Shown: positions 50,662-59,667 of the stretch, piece after piece
Layout: the number at the start of each line of letters is the position of its first letter
Numbering within the stretch: position 1 is the stretch's first letter
DNA from: Rhizorhabdus wittichii RW1
Lineage (GTDB): Bacteria; Pseudomonadota; Alphaproteobacteria; Sphingomonadales; Sphingomonadaceae
Direction of reading: 5' to 3'
NCBI GenBank assembly: GCA_000016765.1
Contig: CP000699.1
Location: forward strand, 4,529,501 to 4,593,500
DNA length: 64,000 nt
Notes under the pieces: generated by a model
Told to the model about the DNA's origin: nothing
Seen by the model: only the letters and a program-made list of their open reading frames with translations
The model's database searches: none
Translations under genes and position numbers: made by a program

Positions 50662-51345
50662 ATGATCGATCTCTACACGACGCCTTCCCCCAATACGTGG
50701 AAGGCCAGCATCATGCTCGAGGAATGCGGGCTGCCCTATCGCATCCTGCCGGTCGACATCGGCAAGGGCGAGCAGTTCGACCCCGCCTTCCTGGCGATCA
50801 GCCCCAATGGCAAGGTGCCCGCCATCGTCGATCACGACGGGGCTGGCGGCCCGGTCGCGATCTTCGAATCGGGCGCGATTCTGGTCCATCTCGCCGAGAA
50901 GACGGGCCGCTTCCTGCCGGCCTCGGGCGCCGCCCGGTCGGACGTGCTGGCCTGGCTGTTCTGGCAGGTCGGCGGGCTCGGCCCCAGTTCGGGGCAGGCG
51001 CATCATTTCCTGGGCGCCGGAGGTCCCGGCGCGGCGCTGGGGGCCAGCCGTTTCGTGCGGGAGACCGAGCGCCTCTATGGCGTGCTCGACCGGCGCCTGG
51101 CCGATCGGGACTGGATCGCCGGCGACTATTCGATCGCGGACATCGCCTGCTGGGGATGGGTGTGGTTCAACGGGCGGCTGGTCGAGCGCTTCGCCAATCT
51201 CGTCCGCTGGTTCGTGGCAATGTCGGCGCGGCCGGCGGTGTCGCGCGGGCGGGAGGCGGGCTTCGCCCATATCCCCGAAGCGCAGCGCGAGCGGTTGAAG
51301 GGGCGCTGGTGGTCTGCTGCCGCCCTGCACGAGGCGACGGCGTAA
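50662..51345 (+). CDS. Glutathione S-transferase, YfcG/YghU (Nu)-like
   Basis: A 227-residue GST. The N-terminal IDLYTTPSPNTWKASIMLEECGL with the Thr-Pro-Ser-Pro-Asn loop matches disulfide-reductase-type Nu-class GSTs, followed by ISPNGKVPAIVD and the glutathione-binding ESGAILVHLAEKTGR. The C-terminal domain has DYSIADIACWGW. In sphingomonads GSTs of this broad type take part in ether cleavage of lignin-like compounds and dehalogenation. It overlaps the transcription unit of the CoA-transferase genes, which start two bases later. Confidence 0.92.
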   Translation: MIDLYTTPSPNTWKASIMLEECGLPYRILPVDIGKGEQFDPAFLAISPNGKVPAIVDHDGAGGPVAIFESGAILVHLAEKTGRFLPASGAARSDVLAWLFWQVGGLGPSSGQAHHFLGAGGPGAALGASRFVRETERLYGVLDRRLADRDWIAGDYSIADIACWGWVWFNGRLVERFANLVRWFVAMSARPAVSRGREAGFAHIPEAQRERLKGRWWSAAALHEATA

Positions 51346-51347
51346 CG

Positions 51348-52055
51348 ATGGCACGGAAGATATATGAGGACGCGCGCGCCGCGCTCGACGGGCTGCTCCG
51401 CGACGGCATCACCATCGCCGCCGGGGGCTTCGGCCTGTGCGGCATACCGGAGACGCTGATCGACGAGGTGCGGCGCAGCGCGGTCGAGCGGCTCACCATC
51501 ATCTCCAACAATGCCGGGATCGAGGATTTCGGCTTGGGCAAGCTGCTGCAGACGCGGCAGGTCGCGAAGATGATCAGCTCCTTCATGGGCGGAAACCGCG
51601 AGTTCGAGCGGCAGTATCTGGCCGGGGAGGTCGAGGTGGAGTTCTGCCCGCAAGGGACGCTGGCCGAGCGCATTCGCGCGGGGGGAGCTGGGATTCCCGG
51701 CTTCTATACACGCACCGGCGTCGGCACGCTGATCGCGGAAGGCAAGGAGGTGCGGATGTTCGGCGATACGGCCTATCTGCTCGAAAGCGGGCTTCGCGCC
51801 GATGTCGCGCTGGTCAAGGCGTGGAAGGGCGATCCGCACGGCAATCTGCTGTTCCGCAAATCCGCGCGCAACTTCAATCCGGTGGTCGCCACCTGCGGCC
51901 GGGTGACCGTCGCGGAGGTCGAGGAACTGGTCGGCCCCGGCGAGATCGAGGCGGACCTGGTCCATACGCCCGGCATCTATGTCGACCGCCTGATCCTGGC
52001 GACGAGTAACGAGAAGCGCATCGAACGGCTGACCGTGCGGGAGGAGGCGGCATGA
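51348..52055 (+). CDS. 3-oxoacid CoA-transferase, alpha subunit
   Basis: A 235-residue subunit A of a succinyl-CoA/3-oxoacid CoA-transferase (ScoA/PcaI type). The signature [13 protein letters not shown] and the later [20 protein letters not shown] and [17 protein letters not shown] segments match the alpha fold. With the beta subunit it transfers CoA between succinyl-CoA and acetoacetate or 3-oxoadipate. Its start follows the GST stop by two bases, and its stop overlaps the beta-subunit start by four (ATGA), giving coupled translation. Confidence 0.93.
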   Translation: MARKIYEDARAALDGLLRDGITIAAGGFGLCGIPETLIDEVRRSAVERLTIISNNAGIEDFGLGKLLQTRQVAKMISSFMGGNREFERQYLAGEVEVEFCPQGTLAERIRAGGAGIPGFYTRTGVGTLIAEGKEVRMFGDTAYLLESGLRADVALVKAWKGDPHGNLLFRKSARNFNPVVATCGRVTVAEVEELVGPGEIEADLVHTPGIYVDRLILATSNEKRIERLTVREEAA

Positions 52056-52687
52056 TGGGTTGGACCCGCGATCAGATGGCCGCGCGCGCCGCGCGCGAGC
52101 TGGAGGACGGCTTCTATGTCAACCTGGGCATCGGCATCCCGACGCTGGTCGCCAACCATATCCCCGCAGGCGTCGACCTCACGCTGCATTCGGAGAACGG
52201 CATATTGGGGCTGGGGCCCTTTCCGCTGGCGGGCGATGCCGATGCCGACCTGATCAACGCCGGCAAGGAGACGATCACCGAGCTCGACCGGACGAGCTAT
52301 GTTTCGTCGGCCGAGAGCTTCGCGATGGTCCGCGGCGGCCATATCGACGCGTCGGTGCTGGGCGCGATGGAGGTGTCCGAGGATGGCGACCTCGCCAACT
52401 GGACGATCCCCGGAAAGCTGGTGAAGGGGCCGGGCGGGGCGATGGACCTGGTCGCCGGCGTCCGCCGCGTGATCGTGCTGATGGAGCACGTCTCCAAGGA
52501 CGGCGCGCCGAAGTTCCGCGATCGCTGCAGCTTGCCGCTGACCGGGGCCAATGTCGTCGACATGCTGATCACCAACCTAGCGGTGTTCGCGCGATCCGAC
52601 CGGCAATCGCCTTTCACTTTGCTGGAAACCGCGCCCGGCATCGGGCTGGAAGATGTCCGCGCGCGGACGGGCGCGCGATTCGTCTGA
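52052..52687 (+). CDS. 3-oxoacid CoA-transferase, beta subunit
   Basis: A 211-residue subunit B with the [17 protein letters not shown] segment and the catalytic glutamate in [35 protein letters not shown] follows as usual. It works with the preceding alpha subunit. The stop abuts the convergent LysR gene at the next base. Whether it serves 3-oxoadipate or acetoacetate cannot be said from sequence. Confidence 0.94.
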   Translation: MMGWTRDQMAARAARELEDGFYVNLGIGIPTLVANHIPAGVDLTLHSENGILGLGPFPLAGDADADLINAGKETITELDRTSYVSSAESFAMVRGGHIDASVLGAMEVSEDGDLANWTIPGKLVKGPGGAMDLVAGVRRVIVLMEHVSKDGAPKFRDRCSLPLTGANVVDMLITNLAVFARSDRQSPFTLLETAPGIGLEDVRARTGARFV

Positions 52688-53644
52688 TCAGTCGATGTCC
52701 GCTCCAGCCTCGTCCGGGGCGGGCGGCATGTCGTTGCGGATCGCCGCGCGCAGCCAGCGGCGGAATTTGGCGACCGGATCGGATGACCAGCGATCCTCGC
52801 GCGCCATCAGCGCATAGCTGCCGAGGATCGCCGGCCGGAAAGCGGCCTCGGCCGGTTCCAGCCGGCGGAGCGCGCCCGCGTCGAGCTCCGCCGCGACGAG
52901 GAAGTCGTTGCCCAGCGCGACGCCGTGCCCCTGGCGTGCGGCGTCGATGCAGACATGGGCGTGCCACAGCCGGACGCCCGGCAACTGGCTTGGCACCGTG
53001 ACGCCTTGCGCGGCCAGCCAGGCGCGCCATTCGTCATCGCCCTCCTCGTGGAGCAGCGGCGCTCGCAACAGGTCCAGCGGGCCGAACAACCTGCCCCCGC
53101 CCAGCGGGAAGGATGGGTTGATCACTGGGTAGACGGCGGGGCGCGCCAGTTCGATCCGCCGGATGCGCTCCTGCCGGGCCGGCGATCCGTCGCGGATATA
53201 GCGGATGTCGACGTCGGCCTCGTCGGCGGCGAAGTCGGGCGGCCGATCGCTCGGCCGGACCTCCAGCTCGATGCCGGGATGGCGCTTATGGAAACGATCG
53301 AGCCGGGGCATCAGCCAGCGCGACGCGAAGCCCGGCACGCACCATAGTCGCAGCAGCCGGGTGTCGGGCACATGCATCAGGTCCGCCGTGGCGTTGGCGA
53401 TCTCGGCGAAGGCGGCGGTGATGCGGGCATGATAGACGGCGCCCTGTTCGGTGAGCATGCCGGCGCCGCGCGATCGGTCGAGCAAGGTGATGCCGGTCCA
53501 GGCTTCGAGCGCACGGACGTGGCGGCTGACGATCGCATGATCGACCATCAGCGCCTCGGCGGCCTTGCGGACGCCGCGCAGCCGCCCGACCGCTTCGAAG
53601 GCCCGCAGGGGAGCGAAGGGCGGAAGGAATTTCCTGCGATCCAT
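52688..53644 (-). CDS. LysR-family transcriptional regulator
   Basis: A 318-residue regulator with an N-terminal winged HTH (about residues 9-65, LRAFEAVGRLRGVRKAAEALMVDHAIVSRHVRALEAW) and a periplasmic-binding-type effector domain resembling the GcvA/AmpR group. It lies 41 bases after the aminotransferase on the same strand and is convergent with the CoA-transferase genes. It may control the aminotransferase or the operon on its other side; there is no divergent partner, which is unusual for LysR proteins. Confidence 0.93.
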   Translation of the reverse strand: MDRRKFLPPFAPLRAFEAVGRLRGVRKAAEALMVDHAIVSRHVRALEAWTGITLLDRSRGAGMLTEQGAVYHARITAAFAEIANATADLMHVPDTRLLRLWCVPGFASRWLMPRLDRFHKRHPGIELEVRPSDRPPDFAADEADVDIRYIRDGSPARQERIRRIELARPAVYPVINPSFPLGGGRLFGPLDLLRAPLLHEEGDDEWRAWLAAQGVTVPSQLPGVRLWHAHVCIDAARQGHGVALGNDFLVAAELDAGALRRLEPAEAAFRPAILGSYALMAREDRWSSDPVAKFRRWLRAAIRNDMPPAPDEAGADID

Positions 53645-53685
53645 TCCCCGCTCCGGTCAGCCTGCCAATGCGCCGCGCCGGCACA

Positions 53686-54990
53686 TCATGCGGTGCCCAG
53701 CGTGTCGGCCAGCGCCTGCGCGAGGATGTCGAGCCCTTCGTCGAGCACGGCATCGGACGCGGTCAGCGGTGCCAGCAGGCGGATCGCCTCGCCATGCTGG
53801 CCGCAGGTCAGCAGGATCAAGCCGAGCTCCAGTGCACGGACGCAGACCCGTTTCGCGGCGGCGCCGTCGGGACGAAGGTCATCCAACCCGGCGCGGATGT
53901 CGAAGGCGATCATCGCGCCCAGGCCGCGCGGCAGGCCGATCGGCAGCTCGCGGCGGGCGGCGACGGCGCTCAACCGCTCGGTGATCCGCCGTCCCATCCG
54001 CTCGGCGCGGTCGCACAGCCGGTCCTGCTCGATCACGTCGAGCACGGCGAGCCCGGCGGCGCAGGCGATCGGCGAGCCGGCATAGGTGCCGCCCAGGCCG
54101 CCGGGCGGCACCCGGTCGATCAGCGCGGCATTGCCGACCACGGCCGACAGCGGGAAGCCGCCGCCGAGCGACTTGGCGACGGTGATCAGGTCGGGCCGGA
54201 CCCCGGCATGTTCGACCGCGAACAGCTTGCCGGTGCGGCCGATGCCGGTCTGCACCTCGTCGGCGATCAGGGCGATGCCATGCTCGTCGCACAGGCTGCG
54301 CAGCGCGCGCAGGAATTCGAACGGCGCGACATGGAAGCCGCCTTCGCCCTGTACGGGCTCGAGGATGATCGCGGCGACATTGGCCGCCTCGACATCCGAG
54401 CTGAGCACGTTGGCGAGCGCAGCGAGGCTATGCTCGACCGTGATACCGTGCGCCTCGCTGGGAAAGGGGATGTGGTAGATATCGCCGGGCAGGGGGCCGA
54501 AGCCCTTCTTGTAGGGCAGGACCTTCCCGGTCATCGCCGACGCGAGCAAGGTGCGCCCGTGGAAGCCGTTGACGAAGGCGATCACCGCGCTGCGGCCGCT
54601 GGCATAGCGCGCGATCTTCACCGCATTCTCGGTCGCCTCGGCGCCGGTGGTGAAGAAGATCGTCTTCGCGGGGCCGACGACCGGCGCCAACGCATTCAGC
54701 CGCTCGGCCAGCCGGACATAGGGCTCGTAGCCGACGACCTGGAAGGCGGTGTGGGTGAAGCGGCCGAGCTGTTCCTCCACCGCGGCGATGATCCGCGGAT
54801 GGCGATGGCCGACGTTGAGCACCGCGATGCCGGACGCGAAATCGATGTAACGCCGCCCTTCGACGTCCCAGATTTCCGCATTCTCCGCTCGCGCGGCGAA
54901 GATCGGTGCGGCGGTGGCGACGCCCTGCGGCACCGCCGCCAACCGCCGGCCCCAGAGGGCGTCATTCGATGAGGTCAAGGGCTTCGACAT
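53686..54990 (-). CDS. 4-aminobutyrate aminotransferase-type class III aminotransferase
   Basis: A 434-residue fold-type I PLP enzyme. FTTGAEATENAVKIAR and GFHGRTLLASAMTGK mark the phosphate-binding and substrate regions, and PLP Lys273 sits in TVAKSLGGGFP. The overall pattern fits GabT-type omega-aminotransferases, which take the omega-amino group of GABA or beta-alanine to 2-oxoglutarate and give a semialdehyde. GAAGGA lies before the ATG. Its product could be oxidised by the GabD-like dehydrogenase at 43590 or the MmsA-type enzyme, but neither is in its transcription unit. Confidence 0.93.
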   Translation of the reverse strand: MSKPLTSSNDALWGRRLAAVPQGVATAAPIFAARAENAEIWDVEGRRYIDFASGIAVLNVGHRHPRIIAAVEEQLGRFTHTAFQVVGYEPYVRLAERLNALAPVVGPAKTIFFTTGAEATENAVKIARYASGRSAVIAFVNGFHGRTLLASAMTGKVLPYKKGFGPLPGDIYHIPFPSEAHGITVEHSLAALANVLSSDVEAANVAAIILEPVQGEGGFHVAPFEFLRALRSLCDEHGIALIADEVQTGIGRTGKLFAVEHAGVRPDLITVAKSLGGGFPLSAVVGNAALIDRVPPGGLGGTYAGSPIACAAGLAVLDVIEQDRLCDRAERMGRRITERLSAVAARRELPIGLPRGLGAMIAFDIRAGLDDLRPDGAAAKRVCVRALELGLILLTCGQHGEAIRLLAPLTASDAVLDEGLDILAQALADTLGTA

Positions 54991-55166
54991 GGTCCTTCGA
55001 TCTTTGATGGAGGAAAGAAAGGCGTGTCGCCCGGGCTTGCTCCCGGATCGATCACCGCATGACCCATCGGTGGAAAGCGACGGCTTCCCAAGGTTGGAAC
55101 TGGCCATATCGTGATGGTCGATCGATCGCCTCCGCCCGGGGGAGGCGTCCGAGGAGCGGCGCGCCT

Positions 55167-55901
55167 CTAATCCTTGGCGCGGGCCCTGCGCGCAGGCTTC
55201 GGCGTCGGGGCCGGCGCGACCTCCTGTGCATCGAAATTGTCGATGATCGCCAGCCATGCCGCTTTCGAACGGTCGACGATGACGTCCCAGTCGGGCAGGC
55301 CGTGCGGCGCGATCAGGCGGGTGACGACCAGGCCGTCGATCTGCGAGCCGATCAGGCAGCTCAGCGTCGACGCCTTCTCCAGCGACAGTTCGGGCCGCAT
55401 GCCCGAGATGATCGTGGTCAACGCCTCATAATATTGGGTGTAGCTTTCGCGAACGATGTCCGCGACCGGGTCGGTTTTCGTCGCGGTCGGCCATAGATTG
55501 ACGTAGAAGGCGCAGACCAGCGGGTTGCCGATCACCTGCAGCAGATCGTCGATCACCTTCACCATCCGCTCGCGCGGGGAGAGGCGGGTGTCGCGGCTGA
55601 TGTCGGTGTAATCGGCGATATAGCCCGCCAGCAGCGAATTGATCGTCAGCACCAGCAGATTGTCGCGCGTACCGAAATAATGCTGGAGCGTGCTGAGCGA
55701 GATGCCGGCCTCCGATGCGATCCGGCGGATCGAGAAGCCGCTGATGCCTTCCTGCGCGAAGATATTGACCGCCACCGCCAATATGTCGCTGATCTTCTTG
55801 TTGCGCGATTTCTCGCGCTCGCTGTCCTTGCGCTTCAGCAGCCTGGCGGCGACCGCCGGATCGTAGACGATCCCTCTTCCAGCCCAAGAATCCAGCGGCA
55901 A
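55167..55901 (-). CDS. TetR-family transcriptional regulator
   Basis: A 244-residue regulator. The HTH is at about residues 40-85 (ILAVAVNIFAQEGISGFSIRRIASEAGISLSTLQHYFGTRDNLL), followed by a helical effector domain and a basic tail (PARRARAKD). It is divergent from the amidase at 56054 with a 152-base gap, so the amidase is the likely target. The gap contains no obvious inverted repeat. The first 20 or so residues before the HTH are poorly conserved, and the true start may lie further in. Confidence 0.93.
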   Translation of the reverse strand: MPLDSWAGRGIVYDPAVAARLLKRKDSEREKSRNKKISDILAVAVNIFAQEGISGFSIRRIASEAGISLSTLQHYFGTRDNLLVLTINSLLAGYIADYTDISRDTRLSPRERMVKVIDDLLQVIGNPLVCAFYVNLWPTATKTDPVADIVRESYTQYYEALTTIISGMRPELSLEKASTLSCLIGSQIDGLVVTRLIAPHGLPDWDVIVDRSKAAWLAIIDNFDAQEVAPAPTPKPARRARAKD

Positions 55902-56053
55902 TGCAAATCTCCCGACGGTGTTCCGGCCGACGAGACTAGCAATCGCGAGGCATGCAGACGAGGCTCAAAGTGGCCAATCCGCACCTGCCCCACGATCGGC
56001 GGGGCCGATAGTCCTGCGTCGACTTCCCGTCGATCCTCACGAGCAGAGCGCGC

Positions 56054-57493
56054 ATGGCCCTTTCCTTTTCCGAATATCGCGGGCTCGACGCCGTCGCCAT
56101 GGCGGATCTGGTCCGATCGGGTCAGGTGACCCCGGCCGAGCTGCTCGAAACCGCCATCGCCCGGGCCGATGCGGTCAACCCGGTGCTCAACGCGATCTGC
56201 CATCCGATGTACGATGCCGGCCGAGCCGACGCGGCGGCGGCTCCCTTGTCGGCGCCGCTCGCCGGCGTTCCCTTCCTGTTGAAGGACATCACCACCCATC
56301 GGCAGGGCTGGCCGATGAGCAGCGGCAGCCTGGTGATGCGCGACCAGGTGTCGAGCTTCGACAACGAGGTGGTGAAGCGCTATCTGGCCGCGGGGCTGGT
56401 CCTGTTCGGCCGCACCACCACGCCCGAGTTCGGCTATGCGGCGAGCGCGGAATCCCGCTTGTTCGGGGCGACGCGGAATCCCTGGGACCCGTCACGGACG
56501 GCGGGAGGCTCCTCGGGCGGGGCGGCGGCGGCGGTCGCGGCGGGGATCGTTCCCGCCGCACAGGGCGGCGATGCCGGCGGCTCGATCCGCATCCCGGCCT
56601 CCTTCTCCGGCCTGTTCGGGATCAAGCCGACCCGCGCACGGGTGCCGGCGGGGCCCGCCCATGGCGCCTTCCTCGGTTTCTCGACCACCCATGTGCTCAG
56701 CCGCTCGGTGCGCGACAGCGCGCTGCTGCTGGATGTGACGCATGGGCCCGACATCGGCGCGCCTTATGCCGCCCCGCCGCCGCGCCAGGGCTTCCTCGCC
56801 GCGACGCAGACCCGGCCAAAGCGGTTGCGCATCGCGCTGCAGCGCCGCGCTTTCGACGACACGCCGGTCGAGGCCGACTGCATCCGCGCGATCGAGGAGA
56901 CCGCCAGGCTGTGCGAGGAGCTGGGTCATGAGGTGATCGAGGCCGACCTGCGCTTCGACCATGGCCGGCTGCGCGAAATCTATTTCATCGTCTGGCCCAT
57001 GCTGGTCATGCACAGTCTCGACCAGCATGCCCGTGCGACCGGCCGGCCGGTGCGGATGGAGGAGCTCGAAACCTATGTCGCGCGGCTGGTCGACGACGCG
57101 CGGCGGGCGGGCGCCGGCGACTTCATCGCCGGGCTGGAGAGCATGACCGAGGTATCGCGCTCGTTCCGCGCCCAGTCCGACATGTTCGACCTGGTGCTGT
57201 CGCCGACGACCGCGCAGGTCGCGCCGCGGATCGGCATGCTCGATCCGTCCAACCCCGATCAGGCTCAGCTCGATGCCGCGCTGGCCGCATCGGTGGCCTT
57301 CACCCAGATCCACAATGTGACGGGTCAGCCGGCCGCCTCGATCCCGCTCTACTGGACCGAGCAGGGCATTCCGATCGGATCCCAATTCGCTGCCCGCTTC
57401 GGCGACGAGGAGACGATCTTCGCACTGGCGGCCCAACTCGAGGAAGCTCGTCCCTGGTTCGAACGCACCCCGGATTTGTCCGTGTTAGCGTAA
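56054..57493 (+). CDS. Amidase signature family hydrolase
   Basis: A 479-residue amidase. The Ser-cis-Ser-Lys system is present: Lys77 in LLKD, the GGSSGG loop at about 152-157 and the nucleophile Ser177 in GDAGGSIRIPAS. The usual GTD before that loop is GGD here. Such enzymes hydrolyse amides to acid and ammonia or amine, and include aryl-acylamidases and biuret- or indoleacetamide-type hydrolases. It stands alone downstream of a TetR-type divergent regulator. No export signal is visible, so it acts in the cytoplasm. Confidence 0.94.
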   Translation: MALSFSEYRGLDAVAMADLVRSGQVTPAELLETAIARADAVNPVLNAICHPMYDAGRADAAAAPLSAPLAGVPFLLKDITTHRQGWPMSSGSLVMRDQVSSFDNEVVKRYLAAGLVLFGRTTTPEFGYAASAESRLFGATRNPWDPSRTAGGSSGGAAAAVAAGIVPAAQGGDAGGSIRIPASFSGLFGIKPTRARVPAGPAHGAFLGFSTTHVLSRSVRDSALLLDVTHGPDIGAPYAAPPPRQGFLAATQTRPKRLRIALQRRAFDDTPVEADCIRAIEETARLCEELGHEVIEADLRFDHGRLREIYFIVWPMLVMHSLDQHARATGRPVRMEELETYVARLVDDARRAGAGDFIAGLESMTEVSRSFRAQSDMFDLVLSPTTAQVAPRIGMLDPSNPDQAQLDAALAASVAFTQIHNVTGQPAASIPLYWTEQGIPIGSQFAARFGDEETIFALAAQLEEARPWFERTPDLSVLA

Positions 57494-57646
57494 ACGGCGA
57501 TGTCAGACACGGAGATCAGTAGCGAAAGTTTACCGATCTGCTGGGGGCGTTCGATATTGTGGGGCGATTACCTATTTGAAGCCTGCTAGATGTTTGGTCC
57601 CGGCATTTGATGATGCATCATCCGCTAGCGAGTGGAAGGATGCGCT

Positions 57647-57690
57647 ATGGGCCAGATTTTACACGGGAGCGCCCGAACGACGGGTAGCCA
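57647..57690 (+). mobile_element. Remnant of an IS481-type transposase N-terminus
   Basis: From 57647, ATG reads MGQILHGSARTT, which resembles the conserved start of a large IS481-type transposase group (MGQ[VI]LHGSATTT). The frame then shifts and a TetR gene's 3' end takes over. The rest of the 197-base gap from 57494 shows no gene; a 14-bp perfect palindrome lies at 57609-57622. The element is only a scar and its ends are not identifiable. The family call is from memory of the motif. Confidence 0.4.
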
Positions 57691-58353
57691 TCAAGCTCGA
57701 AAATTCTCGAGCTGCTCCTGTAGGATTTGTCGAAGGTCTACCTCGGCGAGCGCGCGTTTTCCGCTCTCGGTCAGGTAGGGCATGAACTGGTTGATCAGCA
57801 CATGATATCCTTCGAGATAGGCTTCCTCTCTGGTCGGAATCCCGCTGGCATCGACATGCGTCATCCAATAGTCGGACAAGACCCATGTCGCCTTGATGAA
57901 ATAATCGAACTGAACGGGATCTACATCGATATTCTCGAGCAGGCCGGCGTTTACCAGTTCCCTTACGAACGCCTCGGTTTCCTTCATGCGTCGTGATCGG
58001 ACTTCGGTGAAGCGGCCTTTCAGGATTTTATTGTCTCTGATGATGTTGCCGATATCCCGATACAGGAACTTGTATTTCTCGATGACGACGACCTGCCGGA
58101 TGAACATCCTGGCCATATGCTCCATCGTGAAATTCTCGCGATCGGTACGCCACCATTGGCGCATCTCGCTGTCCATGCGCATATATAGTGCGACGATGAT
58201 CTCCGATTTGTTCGGGAAATAATAATGAAGATGTCCTTTGCTGATTCCCGCCGCCGTGGATATTCGGTTCGTGGACACGCTGGACCAGCCGAATTCATTG
58301 AACATCGCCAAGGCGTGGTCCAGGATGCTGTTTTCGATTTTTCGAAGATCCAT
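57691..58353 (-). CDS. TetR-family transcriptional regulator
   Basis: A 220-residue regulator with the HTH at about residues 10-50 (ALAMFNEFGWSSVSTNRISTAAGISKGHLHYYF). The C-terminal helical domain resembles TetR_C domains with conserved Trp/Tyr residues (ATWVLSDYWMTH). It is the last gene of the aminotransferase-MFS-TetR operon, starting five bases after the MFS stop. It probably controls that operon and the divergent receptor-oxygenase genes at 61127. Its last codons overlap a transposase remnant. Confidence 0.93.
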   Translation of the reverse strand: MDLRKIENSILDHALAMFNEFGWSSVSTNRISTAAGISKGHLHYYFPNKSEIIVALYMRMDSEMRQWWRTDRENFTMEHMARMFIRQVVVIEKYKFLYRDIGNIIRDNKILKGRFTEVRSRRMKETEAFVRELVNAGLLENIDVDPVQFDYFIKATWVLSDYWMTHVDASGIPTREEAYLEGYHVLINQFMPYLTESGKRALAEVDLRQILQEQLENFRA

Positions 58354-58358
58354 CGCCT

Positions 58359-59639
58359 TTAACTTTGTGCTGAAGCCCTTCCCGTGATGTCCTTATACGA
58401 CGGCAGGAGGAGGGCGAGGAGGCTGGATACGCCAACCAGGACGGTGCCCAACAGCATGCCCGTCCGGTAGGAGCCGGTATGATCGAAGGAAAGGGCCATG
58501 AAATATGGCCCGGTCGCCGCTCCGATCAGGTAGAAGCAGAGGCAGATGCTGTAGATCTGTCCGAATTTCCGCAAACCGAAATAGCGTCCCGTCATATAGC
58601 CGAGCGCGTCGTTCTCCGCCCCGAGGCTCAGGCCGAGGACGATGGCGCTGAGGAACAACGGGGCCATCGCGCTGCTGTTGGCGAGCGTGAGGATGCCGAC
58701 GACCGAAAGGGCATAGAAGCCGGACACCACATAGGGCGCGAAGAAGCGGTCCATCAGATAGCCCGCGATAACGCGCCCCGGAAAGCTGCCCATCCCGACC
58801 GCCACCAATATGAGCGTCGCCATGTCGCTCGAAAGCCCTCGGTCGAGCAGGAGCGGCACGATCTGGGACTGGAGGCCGTTCAGCGCGAATGAGCACAGCA
58901 CGAAGGTGATCGCGAGCAACCAGAAGGAACGGGTGCGAGCGGCCTGGGCCAGCGACAGGCCGGCGGTGGCCTGGATAGGCTGCCGGGGATCCGCCGGGCA
59001 TCCGTCCACGGTCTGTCCGCACTCCTGCGGGGTATCGCGCACGAGAAAATATATCACGGGAAAGGTGATGAAGAGCGCGAGGCATCCGAGGCCGACATAA
59101 GCCCAGCGCCAGCCCAGACCGTCGATCATCACGCGCGCGAATATCGGGGTAAGCATATAGCCTAGGCCGTTTCCCGCCATGCAGAGGCCGATCGCGAGTC
59201 CTCTCCGCCGGTCGAACCAATGGGAGAGGATCTTGATGAGCGTCAGGCTCTGGGCGCCCACGCTCAGCGCGGCAATGAGGCCGAACAGGACGTAGAGCGT
59301 GAAAAGCGACCCATCCAGGAAGCCGAGGCCCATCAGGGCAATGGCGTAGGCGGGAATCGAGACCAGCGCCGAACGGCGTCCCCCCACCGCGTCGATGATC
59401 CGGCCCATCACCGGCAGCATCGCCACGAGGACCATGATGAAGATCGTCAGGGAAAGGCTTATCTCCGACCGGGTCCAGCCGAATTCGTGTTGAAGCGCGG
59501 GCAGAAAGAGGCTGAAGGTGACGTTGACCAGCGTCGCCGGACCGAAGGTCGCTGCCACGACCGTGGCGAATATGATGTGCCAGCCGAACAGGGCCGGGGC
59601 TTTGCCGATGGTCTTGGTGTCGTGCTGGGAACTCGTCAT
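58359..59639 (-). CDS. MFS transporter, monocarboxylate/oxalate-formate type
   Basis: A 426-residue membrane protein with about 12 hydrophobic segments. NVTFSLFLPALQHEFGWTRSEISLSLTI is the first-domain pattern of the MCT/OFA-like branch, whose members often carry organic acids or amino acids. The conserved cytoplasmic loop is GRIIDAVGGRRSALVS. It lies 28 bases after the aminotransferase stop and five before the TetR start, in one operon. It likely carries the substrate of the aminotransferase. Confidence 0.93.
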   Translation of the reverse strand: MTSSQHDTKTIGKAPALFGWHIIFATVVAATFGPATLVNVTFSLFLPALQHEFGWTRSEISLSLTIFIMVLVAMLPVMGRIIDAVGGRRSALVSIPAYAIALMGLGFLDGSLFTLYVLFGLIAALSVGAQSLTLIKILSHWFDRRRGLAIGLCMAGNGLGYMLTPIFARVMIDGLGWRWAYVGLGCLALFITFPVIYFLVRDTPQECGQTVDGCPADPRQPIQATAGLSLAQAARTRSFWLLAITFVLCSFALNGLQSQIVPLLLDRGLSSDMATLILVAVGMGSFPGRVIAGYLMDRFFAPYVVSGFYALSVVGILTLANSSAMAPLFLSAIVLGLSLGAENDALGYMTGRYFGLRKFGQIYSICLCFYLIGAATGPYFMALSFDHTGSYRTGMLLGTVLVGVSSLLALLLPSYKDITGRASAQS

Positions 59640-59667
59640 GATGACTATCCGGAACAGGTATGGAAGA

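Noticed and set aside
57576-57785. A 69-residue plus-strand frame between the amidase and the TetR gene
   Set aside because: It overlaps the TetR gene on the other strand and its composition matches no family. The transposase-like start at 57647 is in another frame.
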